Source: Noviherbaspirillum suwonense
Lineage (GTDB): Bacteria > Pseudomonadota > Gammaproteobacteria > Burkholderiales > Burkholderiaceae_D
Assembly (NCBI RefSeq): GCF_900182955.1
Contig: NZ_FXUL01000025.1
Span: 27,244 to 91,243 of the forward strand
Direction of reading: 5' to 3'
DNA length: 64,000 nt
In this document: one piece after another, positions 1-8,503 of the stretch
How positions within the stretch are numbered: position 1 is the stretch's first letter
Layout of the letters: every line of letters starts with the position of its first letter
The notes under the pieces: generated by a model
Databases searched by the model: none
Seen by the model: the letters and a program-made list of their open reading frames with translations, nothing else
What the model was told of the DNA's origin: nothing
Program-made: the position numbers and the translations under genes

Positions 1-2
1 AA

Positions 3-806
3 GCCTGGGGCCAGCCGGTGATCGTCGAAAACCGCAGCGGCGCAAATGGCAACATCGGCGCGGACCTGGTCGCCAAGGCGGAAGCGGACGGCTATACGCT
101 GTTGCTGATGGACGTCGGCAACCTGGCGATCAGCCCGTCGCTCTATCCCAAGCTGCCGTTCAGCCCGACCGCGAACCTGGCGCCTGTGACCATGCTGGCC
201 TATTCGCCGCACCTGCTGGTGACCTATCCCGGACTGCCGGTGCAATCGGTCAAGGAGCTGATCGCTTACGCCAAGACGCAGAAGGGCAAGCTCAATTTCG
301 CCGCGGCCGCCGGCACCGGCAGCGCGACCCACCTGGCCGGCGTGCTGTTCGCGAAGGAAACCGGCATCGACTGGGGCTATATCCCGTACAAGGGCGGCGC
401 GCAGGCAATCACCGACCTGGTCGGCGGCCAGGTGGACCTGACCATGAACGGCATGGTCGCGACCTACCCGCATGTTAAGGATGGAAAGCTCAAGCTGCTG
501 GCGGTGTCGAGCAGCAAGCGCCTGCCGCAGCTGCCGGACGTGCCGACGCTGAGCGAGACCGTGCCCGGCTTCGTGTCCGGCAGCTGGCAGGGCGTGATGA
601 CGCCGGCGGGCGTGCCCAAGCCCATCATCAACAAGCTCAATGCGGAGCTGGTCAGGATCGTCAAGATGCCGGACGTGCGCGAGAAGATGGCCGCGCAAGG
701 CGCCGAGCCGCGCACCAACACGCCCGACGAGTTCGGCGCCTGGCTGAAAACCGAGATCGCGCAATGGGGCAAGGTCATCGCAGACGCACAGATCAAGGCC
801 GAGTAA
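3..806 (+). CDS. Bug/TctC-family tripartite tricarboxylate transporter substrate-binding protein (5' partial)
   Basis: This is the C-terminal ~267 residues of a periplasmic solute receptor; the signal peptide and first lobe start lie before the window. The reading frame is open from base 3 (AWGQPVIVENRSGANGNIGAD). That is the hallmark Bug stretch, in which VENRxGAxGNIGAD forms part of the carboxylate-binding loop. Further family signatures are the IPYKGGAQA segment and the PDVPTLSET motif before the C-terminal helix. Bug receptors bind organic or aromatic carboxylates and are heavily expanded in Burkholderiales, often without a linked TctAB permease. The ligand cannot be predicted here and no permease is visible downstream. 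The TAA stop is at 804-806. Family assignment is secure; substrate is unknown. Confidence 0.9.
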   Translation, partial: AWGQPVIVENRSGANGNIGADLVAKAEADGYTLLLMDVGNLAISPSLYPKLPFSPTANLAPVTMLAYSPHLLVTYPGLPVQSVKELIAYAKTQKGKLNFAAAAGTGSATHLAGVLFAKETGIDWGYIPYKGGAQAITDLVGGQVDLTMNGMVATYPHVKDGKLKLLAVSSSKRLPQLPDVPTLSETVPGFVSGSWQGVMTPAGVPKPIINKLNAELVRIVKMPDVREKMAAQGAEPRTNTPDEFGAWLKTEIAQWGKVIADAQIKAE

Positions 807-910
807 TGCCGATCCCCGTTCACCGGGCGGCGTGAAATTCCGTAGAGTGTAAATAGCGAATGCGCATTACACCGCTGGCCAGTCAACGTCCACCGCCTGT
901 TGGCAACGTG

Positions 911-939
911 GGGTGTAATGCGCTACGCATATTACACCC
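911..939. repeat. REP-like palindrome
   Basis: GGGTGTAATGCG and CGCATATTACACCC form a hairpin around a 3-base loop. A degenerate copy of the same unit sits at about 847-873. It lies between the Bug gene and the acetyltransferase gene and looks like an intergenic palindromic repeat of the REP/BIME kind. I see no linked transposase. Confidence 0.55.
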
Positions 940-1068
940 TACGTCGGGGTAGCCCAGACCATCGATCCCATCCGGCACGCCGTGACCTGGGATGGATGGC
1001 AGCCTGACGCAGGGCGCGGGGCGCCATGCGCTCCGGCACGAAACGCACGATCGATCCGGGAGCCGGTC

Positions 1069-1539
1069 ATGTCCTTCCACATCGAACGCGTCACCGCCGC
1101 GAACGTCACGCAGATGGATGCGCTGCTGGACCTGTTCGGCAAGGCTTTCGACGATGCCGCGACATACGGCGGCAACCGGCCCGGCCCCGGCTACCTGCGC
1201 CAGCTCCTCGACACCGATTACTTCATAACGCTCGTCGCACTGGCCGGCGACGATTGCGTGGGCGGCCTCGTCGCCTACGAGCTGAAAAAATTCGAGCAGC
1301 AGCGCAGCGAGATTTACATCTACGACCTCGCCGTCAGCGAAACGCACCGGCGCCGGGGCATTGCGACGGCGCTGATCGGCGCGCTCGGGAACATCGCGGC
1401 ATCCCGGCGTGCCTGGGTCATATTCGTCCAGGCGGATCGCGGCGACGAAGCCGCAATTGCGCTCTACACCAAGCTCGGCCTGCGCGAAGACGTGCTGCAT
1501 TTCGATATCGCGGTGAAGGATCGTCCCATCGCCGGCTGA
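1069..1539 (+). CDS. AAC(3)-I-like GNAT acetyltransferase
   Basis: This 156-residue GNAT-fold acetyltransferase strongly resembles the aminoglycoside 3-N-acetyltransferase AAC(3)-I family. Shared blocks are LDLFGKAFDDAATYGG, the KFEQQRSEIYIYDLAVS core, the acetyl-CoA loop HRRRGIATALI, and ALYTKLGLREDVLHFDI at the C-terminus. AAC(3)-I enzymes transfer acetyl from acetyl-CoA to the 3-amino group of gentamicin-type aminoglycosides in the cytoplasm. I chose the ATG at 1069 (MSFHIERV) because homology begins there and a CGGGAG sequence precedes it. A longer in-frame start at 982 gives a low-complexity extension without family match. No integron, cassette recombination site or transposon is visible, so this looks like a chromosomal homologue. 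Actual drug substrate is unproven. Confidence 0.85.
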   Translation: MSFHIERVTAANVTQMDALLDLFGKAFDDAATYGGNRPGPGYLRQLLDTDYFITLVALAGDDCVGGLVAYELKKFEQQRSEIYIYDLAVSETHRRRGIATALIGALGNIAASRRAWVIFVQADRGDEAAIALYTKLGLREDVLHFDIAVKDRPIAG

Positions 1540-1594
1540 CGGCGCGCCGGGAGTCCGGTACGCGTACCGCTGCCCTGCCTGAAAGGAGTCCACG

Positions 1595-1990
1595 ATGAAG
1601 GTGCTGGTCAACATCGATGTTCCCGATCTCGAGAAAGCCCTGGCGTTTTACCAGGCGGCGCTGGGCCTGACCCACAGCCGGAACCTCGATTCCGATGTGG
1701 CGGAGCTGACGGGCGCCGGCTGCGTGATCTATTTGCTGGAGAAGGCAGCCGGATCGACGGCAAGTTCGACCGGCGCCGCCACGCGCGACTATGCGCGGCA
1801 CTGGACGCCAGTGCATGTGGATTTCGTCGTCGACAACCTCGAGGAAGCGATGGCGCGGGCGCTGGCAGCCGGCGCCAGGCAGGAATCGGAACCTGTCGAC
1901 TGGCTGGGATCGCGATGCGCGACGTTTTCGGACCCGTTCGGCAATGGCTTCTGCCTGATCCGGTTTGCCGGAGACACGTACGGCGGCTAG
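1595..1990 (+). CDS. VOC (glyoxalase/bleomycin-resistance) family protein
   Basis: A 131-residue single-domain vicinal-oxygen-chelate protein. It opens with the typical beta-strand and helix (VLVNIDVPDLEKALAFYQ, then LGL) and ends with the family's FSDPFGNGFCLIRF strand. The second half holds HWTPVHVDFVVDNLEEAMARA, where the His is a likely metal ligand. A strong AAAGGAG sits seven bases before the ATG. It follows the acetyltransferase gene by 55 bases in the same direction, so the two may be cotranscribed. VOC proteins include lyases, dioxygenases and drug-binding proteins; no specific activity can be assigned. Confidence 0.85.
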   Translation: MKVLVNIDVPDLEKALAFYQAALGLTHSRNLDSDVAELTGAGCVIYLLEKAAGSTASSTGAATRDYARHWTPVHVDFVVDNLEEAMARALAAGARQESEPVDWLGSRCATFSDPFGNGFCLIRFAGDTYGG

Positions 1991-2164
1991 CCGTGCTGGA
2001 CGCCGCGGGTAGTCAGGCGTTCCGGCCGCAAGTCGGCATTGTTCCGTGCGCCGTGGGCGCGCGGCCTCATCGCGTGCCCATGCGCCTCCGTTTCGCCCTG
2101 AGGGGCGATGCCGCGGAACGGCCTGTCCCGCAGTCAACTCGTGGCAATGCGCCGAGCAAACACT

Positions 2165-2812
2165 CTAGCGGCCGCAGTCCTTCATGCACGCGGCATTGCG
2201 CGCATCCGGCCTCGGGTCCGGGCCGATGAACCCGTCCTGGTTGGGCATCCGTACCTGCGGCAAGGTGCGCGCATCCAGCACCGCGTTCTCCGGGACAATG
2301 CCGTTCATGTAAAGCAGGTAGGCGGTTGCCGCGTAGACGTCGCTGGGACTGAGCGTTCCGGGCGCATTGAAGGGCATCGCCCTGTGGATGTAGTCATAAA
2401 CGCTGGTCGCATAAGGCCAGTAGCTGCCCACGGTCTTCACCGGCGCTGCCGAGTTCAGCGTGCCCTTACCGCCCACCAGCCTGTCCATCGGCTTGCCTTC
2501 GCCCTGCTGGCCGTGGCAGCTGGCGCAGGCCTGCGCATAGAGCGCGCGTCCCTGCGCCACCGACCCGGACCCGGCGGGCAGGTTGCTTCCGTCCGGCTGC
2601 ACGTCGATATTCCAGGCAGCGACCTGCGCCGGACTGGCGGCCGCGCCGATGCCGTACTGGATTCCCGCCGCCGGCCGGTCGCCGGCATACACCGCCTGCG
2701 ATGCACCGGAGGAGGACGGCTGGGCGCCGCCTTGCCCGGCCAGGTTGCCGCAAGCGGACAGGGCCAGCATTCCCAGCGCGGCCAGGCCGGTCCTGCAGTC
2801 ACGCGTGAACAT
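2165..2812 (-). CDS. soxD: SoxD-like c-type cytochrome (sulfur dehydrogenase haem subunit), lipoprotein signal
   Basis: A 215-residue exported cytochrome c, the likely electron-accepting partner of SoxC upstream. The N-terminus has a lipobox-like signal (LGMLALSACG), suggesting periplasmic lipid anchoring. One haem site, CASCH, is followed by GQQGEGK. Before it lies the SoxD-like segment AAWNIDVQPDGSNLPAGSGSV and after it VKTVGSYWPYATSVYDYIHRAMPF, whose Met can serve as the sixth haem ligand. The classical Paracoccus SoxD is longer and dihaem; this protein keeps only the first haem domain. Its start overlaps the soxC stop by 14 bases, indicating translational coupling. No soxXYZAB genes are in view, so the physiological substrate (sulfite or a protein-bound sulfane) is uncertain. 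Confidence 0.8.
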   Translation of the reverse strand: MFTRDCRTGLAALGMLALSACGNLAGQGGAQPSSSGASQAVYAGDRPAAGIQYGIGAAASPAQVAAWNIDVQPDGSNLPAGSGSVAQGRALYAQACASCHGQQGEGKPMDRLVGGKGTLNSAAPVKTVGSYWPYATSVYDYIHRAMPFNAPGTLSPSDVYAATAYLLYMNGIVPENAVLDARTLPQVRMPNQDGFIGPDPRPDARNAACMKDCGR

Positions 2813-4094
2813 TGGTCACCTCGCCGTTCTGCGCCACGCCCCAGCTTTGTATCGCGTTCAGGTGATAGACCGAGTTGAGGCCGCGCACGGCGACCAGTTC
2901 GGCCAGCGTCGGCTGCACGTAGCCGGTCTCGTCGATGCACCGGCTCTGCAATATTGCCGGGCCGCCCTGCCAGTTCCACATCATCCGGAAGCGGGTCAGG
3001 CATTTCGGCAGGACCGGCGATTGCAGCCGCGCCTGCTGCCAGTTCCGGCCGCCATCGACGGAGACATCGACCCGGCTGATGCGCCCGCGGCCAGACCAGG
3101 CGAGGCCGCGTATCTCGCGAAAGCCGGGCGCGCCGATGCGCATGCCGCCCGACGGCGAGGTGATGACGGACTTCGCCTCCATGTCGAAGGTAAACAGGCG
3201 GGCTTTCCCATCGGGCATCAGGTCGGAATACTTCGATGTCTCCTCGCGGGTATAGAACGGCTGGTCGCTGAATTTCAGGCGCCGCAGCCACTTGATGTTC
3301 ATGTTGCCCTCATAGCCGGGCAACAGCAGCCGCAGCGGATAGCCCTGCTCGGGACGCAGCCGTTCGCCGTTCTGCGAATACACCAGCAATGCATCGTCCA
3401 GCACCTTGGCAATCGGGATCGAGCGGTCCATCACCGCCGCGTCGGCGCCCTCGGCCAACATCCATTTCACGCCCGGCCGGAGGCCGACCTGCTCGGCCAG
3501 CACCGACAGCGGCACGCCGGTCCATTCGGCGCAGCTGAGCAGGCCATGCGTGCCCTGCACCGTCTTCTCCTTCGGCCCCTTCCACTCGGTCAGCGTGTTG
3601 CCCGAGCATTCGAGGAAGTGGATGCGCGAGACCGAGGGCAGCCGCAGGATGTCATCCATGCTCAGCATCAGCGGCCGGTCCACCATGCCGTGGATCACCA
3701 GCCGGTGCGCATCCGGGCTGATCGCCGGCACGCCCGCATGATGCCGCTCGAAGAACAGCCCGTTCGGCGTGATGATGCCGTCCAGGTCCTGCAGCGGCGT
3801 AAAGCTCCAGGACGACAGCGGCGTCGGCGTCAAGTCGGTCGGCCGGCGCACCACGTCGGCTTCATGCGGCGACGGCAGGCCGTACGGCGGCGAGAGGATG
3901 GGTTTGCCCTGCTCATGGGTCCATGCCGCGGCGCCAGCACTGGCGGCCCTGTCGGCAGCGGCCGCTCCGTGCAGGCCGTCCAGCGCCAGCACGCCTGCCG
4001 CCGCGGCGCTGCGGGTGAGGAAACGCCGCCGGTTCGCCTGCGCCAGCGGCCCCGTTATGGGTCCCGCCCCTTCTGCATCGTCAGATACCGGCAT
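2799..4094 (-). CDS. soxC: SoxC-like sulfite/sulfane dehydrogenase molybdopterin subunit
   Basis: A 431-residue member of the sulfite-oxidase molybdoenzyme family, closest to SoxC. A twin-arginine signal (NRRRFLTRSAAAAG) marks folded export to the periplasm. The Moco domain contains HFLECSGN and, further on, GLLSCAEWTGVPLSVL. GADAAVMDRSIPIAKVLDDALLVYSQNGERLRPEQGYP and the dimerisation-domain segment WSGRGRISRVDVSVDGG are very SoxC-like. In known systems SoxCD removes six electrons from the sulfane sulfur carried on SoxYZ; stand-alone relatives oxidise sulfite. I chose the ATG at 4094 because GGAAAGGAACC precedes it and the Tat signal then sits at the N-terminus; an upstream ATG at 4151 is possible. 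It is paired with the SoxD-like cytochrome. Confidence 0.82.
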   Translation of the reverse strand: MPVSDDAEGAGPITGPLAQANRRRFLTRSAAAAGVLALDGLHGAAAADRAASAGAAAWTHEQGKPILSPPYGLPSPHEADVVRRPTDLTPTPLSSWSFTPLQDLDGIITPNGLFFERHHAGVPAISPDAHRLVIHGMVDRPLMLSMDDILRLPSVSRIHFLECSGNTLTEWKGPKEKTVQGTHGLLSCAEWTGVPLSVLAEQVGLRPGVKWMLAEGADAAVMDRSIPIAKVLDDALLVYSQNGERLRPEQGYPLRLLLPGYEGNMNIKWLRRLKFSDQPFYTREETSKYSDLMPDGKARLFTFDMEAKSVITSPSGGMRIGAPGFREIRGLAWSGRGRISRVDVSVDGGRNWQQARLQSPVLPKCLTRFRMMWNWQGGPAILQSRCIDETGYVQPTLAELVAVRGLNSVYHLNAIQSWGVAQNGEVTNVHA

Positions 4095-4263
4095 CTCGGT
4101 TCCTTTCCGCTTTGCGGCGCGCCGGATGGTCCAGCCATCGCGGCGCGGCACGTGGGTTTGCTTCTTCCAGCGACGACCTGTTCGATTGATTTCCGACCGG
4201 AGAGTTCAACGTTGGCAGCTGCGCTCTACTCCATCGCCGGCCTGCAGCCAGGCCGTACAAAAA

Positions 4264-7200
4264 TCAGGCGGCCCGATGCAGTTCGATGAAAGGCGGCCTT
4301 TCAAGCTGGTCCGATGCGGCGGCCCACTCGACCTCGGCCCGTTCCAGGTGGGCTTGCTTCACATGGCCGTAGCCGCGGATCAGCTCGGGCACCGATGCCA
4401 GCCGCACTGCCGTCTCGTAATGCGCGGGCGTGGTCTTCTCGAGGATGCGGGCCACCGACTGCTCATAACGCGCGATCAGGCCGCGTTCGACGCGGCGCTC
4501 GGCTGAATAGCCGAAGATGTCGAAGGCGGTGCCGCGCAGGGACTTCAGCCGGGCCAGGACCCGCAGCGCGGGCAGCATCCACGGGCCGAATTCCTTTTTC
4601 TTCGGCTCGCCCGATTGCGGCTTCCTTGCGCCGATGCCGGGCGGCGCGAAGTTATAGGACACTTTGAAATCGCCTTCGAACTGCTGCCGGATGCTGTCCA
4701 GGAATTCGGGCGAAGACTGCAGCCGCGCGACCTCGTATTCGTCCTTGTATGCCATCAGCTTGAAGTAATAGCGGGCCACCGCGGTCGCGATTTCCGTCCT
4801 GCCGTTGAAGCGCTCCGACTCCCACGCCCGTACCCTGCCGACCAGGGCCGCGTAGCGCTCGCCATAGGCGGCATCCTGGTAGGCGCTCAGGAACTGCTGC
4901 CGCCTTGCGACCATTTCGTCCAGCGTGCCGGAAAGCCGGCCGGCGGCGCCCGCTCCCTGGCTGCGCGCGATCAGCGCATCGACCGCCTGCATGTCATGCG
5001 CTGCACGGCGGCCCCACAGGAAAGCGTCCTGGTTCATCTTCACCGCGGCGCCGTTGAGCGCGATCGCGTCATTGATCGCCGCCGCCGGGATGGGGATCAG
5101 CCCGCGCTGGTAGGCATAGCCGAGCATGAACATGTTCGCGGCGATCGTGTCGCCGTGGATGGCCGTGGCCAGCCGGGTGGCGTCGATGAACTCCGCCTGC
5201 GGCGCGCCGGCGGCGGCCTCGATGTTGTCCCGAAGCGACTGCGCCGGGAACCGCAGGTCGGCGTCGCGGGTGAAGTCGCCGGTCATCATCTGGTGCGCGT
5301 TGACGATCATCCGGGTGTGCCCGTGGCGCACCACGGCCAGCGTCTTGTTGCCGCCGGTGACGACCATGTCGCAGCCCAGCACCAGGTCGGCGCCGCCGCT
5401 GGCCACCCGGATCGCCTTGATGTCGTCCGGATCTGCGCCAAAACGCAGGTGCGACCAGACCGAGCCGCCCTTCTGCGCCATGCCCGCCATGTCGAGAATG
5501 CCGCAGCCCCTGCCTTCCATGTGCGCCGCCATGCCCAGCACCGCGCCGATGGTGACGACCCCGGTGCCGCCCACGCCGGTGATCAGCATCGAGTACACGC
5601 GGCCTTCCAGCGACGGCAGCGCCGGTTCGGGCAGCGCCGGAAAGACCGCCACGTCCTGGCCCAGCCCGGCTTTCTTTTTCAGCTGACCGCCGTGGACCGT
5701 CACGAAGCTCGGGCAGAAGCCCTTGTTGCAGGAATAATCCTTGTTGCAGGCGGACTGGTCGATCGCGCGCTTGCGGCCGAACTCGGTTTCCAGCGGCACC
5801 AGGGACACGCAGTTGGACTTGACGCCGCAGTCGCCGCAGCCTTCGCAGACCAGCTCGTTGATGACCAGGCGCTTGGGCGGATCGGCAAGCACGTTCTTCT
5901 TCCTGCGCCGCCGCTTCTCGGCGGCGCAGGTCTGGTCGTAGACCAGCACGCTGACGCCGGCCACCTCGCGCAGTTCGCGCTGCACGGCGTCGAGTTCGTC
6001 CCGATGGTGCACCGTCACCCCTGGCGCCCACGGTTCCGACGGCGGGTACTTGTGCGGCTCGTCGGTGACGACGACGATCCTGCCCACGCCTTCCGCATGC
6101 ACCTGGCGCGTGATGATGGCCGGGCTCAGCGTGCCGTCATGCTTCTGCCCGCCGGTCATCGCGACGGCATCGTTGAACAGCACCTTGTAGGTGATGTTGG
6201 TGCCGGCCGCGACAGCCGCCCGGATGGCGAGCAGGCCGGAGTGGAAATACGTGCCGTCGCCGATGTTCTGGAACATGTGCGTGCGGGTCGAGAACGGCGC
6301 CTCGCCGACCCATGCCATGCCTTCGCCGCCCATGTGGGTATAGCCCAGCGTCTGGCGGTCCATCATCTGCGCCATCCAGCTGCAGCCGATGCCGGCATAG
6401 CCCTTGCTGCCCTCTGGCAGCACGGTCGACGAGTTGTGCGGGCATCCGCTGCAGAAATACGGCGTGCGCGCCAGCGGCTCGACATGCGCGTGGCCTTGCC
6501 TCAACTGGCGCAGCAGCCCGACCCGCTGCTGCAGGTCCGGCAGCGCCTGCCGCGCCGCGATCCGCTCGCCGATGGCGATGGCGACCTGCACCGAGTCCAG
6601 CGCGAGTTCGGGCTGGAACAGGATGCGGCCGTCTTCATCCTTCTTGCCGATGATGCGCGGCGCAGCCGCGCTGCCGTACAGGATCTCCTTGAGCTGCGCT
6701 TCCAGCAGGCTGCGCTTTTCCTCGACCACGATCACCAGGTCCAGCCCTGCCGCAAAGGCCCTCGCGCCCTCCGGTTCCAGCGGCCAGGTGCAGGCCACCT
6801 TGTAAAGCCGCACGCCGGCCTGCGCCAGTTCGGCCTCGCCGAGCCCAAGGTCGTCGAACGCCTGCAGCACGTCCAGGTAACTCTTGCCGTGGGTGATGAT
6901 GCCGATCCTGGCGCCCGGGCTGTCCATGCTCACGCGGTCGAGCCGGTTGGCGCGGACGAAGGCGCGCACCGCATCCATCTTGTAGTTGTGCAGCCGGTAT
7001 TCCTGCGCATGCGGCGTATCGGGCAGCCGGATATTGAGGCCGTCGGGCGGCAACGCCATGTCGTCCGGCAGCACGATATCCAGCGCCGGGTTGAGTTCGA
7101 CGGATCCGGACGCGTCCGCGTTTTCCTTGACGCACTTCATGCCCACCCAGCAGCCGGCGTAACGCGACAGCGCCCAGCCGTAGAGCCCGTATTCGAGCAG

Positions 7201-7728
7201 CTCCTTCACGCCCGAGGGGCTGAAGATCGGCATGCTTGCATCGACCAGCGCAAATTCCGACTGGTGGCAGGTGGTCGACGATTCGCAGGTATGGTCGTCT
7301 CCCATCAGCACCAGCACGCCGCCATGCCGGGAGGTGCCGGCCAGGTTGGCATGCCGGAACACGTCGCCGGACCGGTCCACGCCCGGCCCCTTGCCGTACC
7401 AGATCGCAAAGACGCCGTCGAACTTGCCTTCGCCGCCGATTTCCGCCTGCTGCGTGCCCCAGGCGGCGGTGGCGGCGAGGTCTTCGTTCACCCCGGGCAC
7501 GAAGCGGATGTCGGCGGCGTCCAGGTGCCTGGCGGCCTTGCCGAGTTCGCCGTCGTAGGTGCCCAGGGGCGAGCCCCGGTAGCCGGAGATATAGCCTGCC
7601 GTGTTCAGCCCGGCGCGCCGGTCGCGCAGCTTCTGGGTGATGGGCAGGCGCACCAGCGCCTGCACGCCGGTCAGGAACACCCGCCCGCTTTCCAGCGTGT
7701 ACTTGTCGTCGAGGACTACTTTTTTCAT
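4264..7728 (-). CDS. Indolepyruvate ferredoxin oxidoreductase, fused subunits
   Basis: A 1154-residue fused 2-oxoacid:ferredoxin oxidoreductase that oxidatively decarboxylates aryl pyruvates to acyl-CoA in the cytoplasm. The N-terminal pyrimidine domain begins FLTGVQALVRLPITQ with GYISGYRGSPLGTYD. The thiamine-diphosphate domain has GIGCSWMAQMMDR and NIGDGTYFHSGLLAIR. A cysteine-rich stretch, CEGCGDCGVKSNC followed by CNKDYSCNKGFC, should bind Fe-S clusters. The C-terminal gamma domain contains LITGVGGTGVVTIG. The single-chain arrangement is the common betaproteobacterial form, as opposed to archaeal iorA/iorB. The start at 7728 (MKKVVLDDKYTLESG) fits the family; the frame extends further upstream. 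It follows livF by 67 bases on the same strand, suggesting that the transporter feeds an aromatic or branched amino acid breakdown route through its 2-oxoacid. Confidence 0.9.
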   Translation of the reverse strand: MKKVVLDDKYTLESGRVFLTGVQALVRLPITQKLRDRRAGLNTAGYISGYRGSPLGTYDGELGKAARHLDAADIRFVPGVNEDLAATAAWGTQQAEIGGEGKFDGVFAIWYGKGPGVDRSGDVFRHANLAGTSRHGGVLVLMGDDHTCESSTTCHQSEFALVDASMPIFSPSGVKELLEYGLYGWALSRYAGCWVGMKCVKENADASGSVELNPALDIVLPDDMALPPDGLNIRLPDTPHAQEYRLHNYKMDAVRAFVRANRLDRVSMDSPGARIGIITHGKSYLDVLQAFDDLGLGEAELAQAGVRLYKVACTWPLEPEGARAFAAGLDLVIVVEEKRSLLEAQLKEILYGSAAAPRIIGKKDEDGRILFQPELALDSVQVAIAIGERIAARQALPDLQQRVGLLRQLRQGHAHVEPLARTPYFCSGCPHNSSTVLPEGSKGYAGIGCSWMAQMMDRQTLGYTHMGGEGMAWVGEAPFSTRTHMFQNIGDGTYFHSGLLAIRAAVAAGTNITYKVLFNDAVAMTGGQKHDGTLSPAIITRQVHAEGVGRIVVVTDEPHKYPPSEPWAPGVTVHHRDELDAVQRELREVAGVSVLVYDQTCAAEKRRRRKKNVLADPPKRLVINELVCEGCGDCGVKSNCVSLVPLETEFGRKRAIDQSACNKDYSCNKGFCPSFVTVHGGQLKKKAGLGQDVAVFPALPEPALPSLEGRVYSMLITGVGGTGVVTIGAVLGMAAHMEGRGCGILDMAGMAQKGGSVWSHLRFGADPDDIKAIRVASGGADLVLGCDMVVTGGNKTLAVVRHGHTRMIVNAHQMMTGDFTRDADLRFPAQSLRDNIEAAAGAPQAEFIDATRLATAIHGDTIAANMFMLGYAYQRGLIPIPAAAINDAIALNGAAVKMNQDAFLWGRRAAHDMQAVDALIARSQGAGAAGRLSGTLDEMVARRQQFLSAYQDAAYGERYAALVGRVRAWESERFNGRTEIATAVARYYFKLMAYKDEYEVARLQSSPEFLDSIRQQFEGDFKVSYNFAPPGIGARKPQSGEPKKKEFGPWMLPALRVLARLKSLRGTAFDIFGYSAERRVERGLIARYEQSVARILEKTTPAHYETAVRLASVPELIRGYGHVKQAHLERAEVEWAAASDQLERPPFIELHRAA

Positions 7729-7795
7729 GATGGTCGCGATGGCGGAAATGCCGTGGTTATCGTTTCGGGAGGCAGCCGGCGACGCCGCGCCGGCG

Positions 7796-8503
7796 TCAGG
7801 CGACGCCCAGATAGATCTGCTGGATCCGGTTGTCACTGGCCAGTTCCGCGGCCGTGCCGCTCTGCGCCACGTGGCCATGCTCGAGCACATAGACACGGTC
7901 GGCAATGCGCAGCGCCGACTGCGCGTCCTGCTCGGCCATCAGGATGGCGACGCCGCCTTCGCGTATCGTCCGGATCGCATTGAAGATCTCCACCTTCAGC
8001 CGGTGCGCGATGCCCACCGACGGCTCGTCGAGCAGCAGCAGCTTGGGCGCGCCCATCAGCGCCCGGCCGATCGCCACCATCTGCTGCTGGCCGCCGGACA
8101 GCGTGCTGACGATCTGCGACGCGCGCTCGCGCAGGATGGGGAACAGCTCGCAGACGCGCTGGTAGTCGCGCTCGATGGCGACCCGGTCGTTGCGCAGGTA
8201 GGCGCCCAGCATCAGGTTTTTCTTGACGGTCAGCTCGGTGAACAGGCGGCGGCCTTCCGGACAATGGCAGATGCCGCGGCCCACCACCGCATGGGCCGGC
8301 AGGCCGTGCAGGGAAGCGCCGTCGAAGTCCAGCCTGCCCTGTCCCGCAACCGAGCGCGAGATGGCCTTGAGCAGCGTGGTCTTGCCGGCGCCGTTCGGGC
8401 CGAGCACGGCGACCAGTTCGCCGCTGTCCACGTGCATCGTGATGTCTTCCAGCGCGGCCGCCTTGCCGTAGGAGGCCCGCAAATGCTCGATCTCAAGCAG
8501 CAT
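7796..8503 (-). CDS. livF: Branched-chain-type amino acid ABC transporter ATPase LivF
   Basis: A 235-residue cytoplasmic ABC ATPase. It has Walker A GPNGAGKTTLLKA, signature STLSGGQQQMVAIGRAL, Walker B LLLLDEPSVG, and the LivF-typical VLEHGHVAQSG near the end. It pairs with LivG to drive LivHM. The ATG at 8503 is preceded by AGGAGG, which supports this start over a longer one at 8542. It overlaps livG by 11 bases. Confidence 0.93.
   Translation of the reverse strand: MLLEIEHLRASYGKAAALEDITMHVDSGELVAVLGPNGAGKTTLLKAISRSVAGQGRLDFDGASLHGLPAHAVVGRGICHCPEGRRLFTELTVKKNLMLGAYLRNDRVAIERDYQRVCELFPILRERASQIVSTLSGGQQQMVAIGRALMGAPKLLLLDEPSVGIAHRLKVEIFNAIRTIREGGVAILMAEQDAQSALRIADRVYVLEHGHVAQSGTAAELASDNRIQQIYLGVA

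Noticed and set aside
4615..7983. Very long plus-strand open frame antisense to the indolepyruvate oxidoreductase gene
   Set aside because: Shadow frame caused by high GC at third codon positions; the translation is Arg/His/Ala-rich without any family motif, while the minus strand encodes a clear enzyme.
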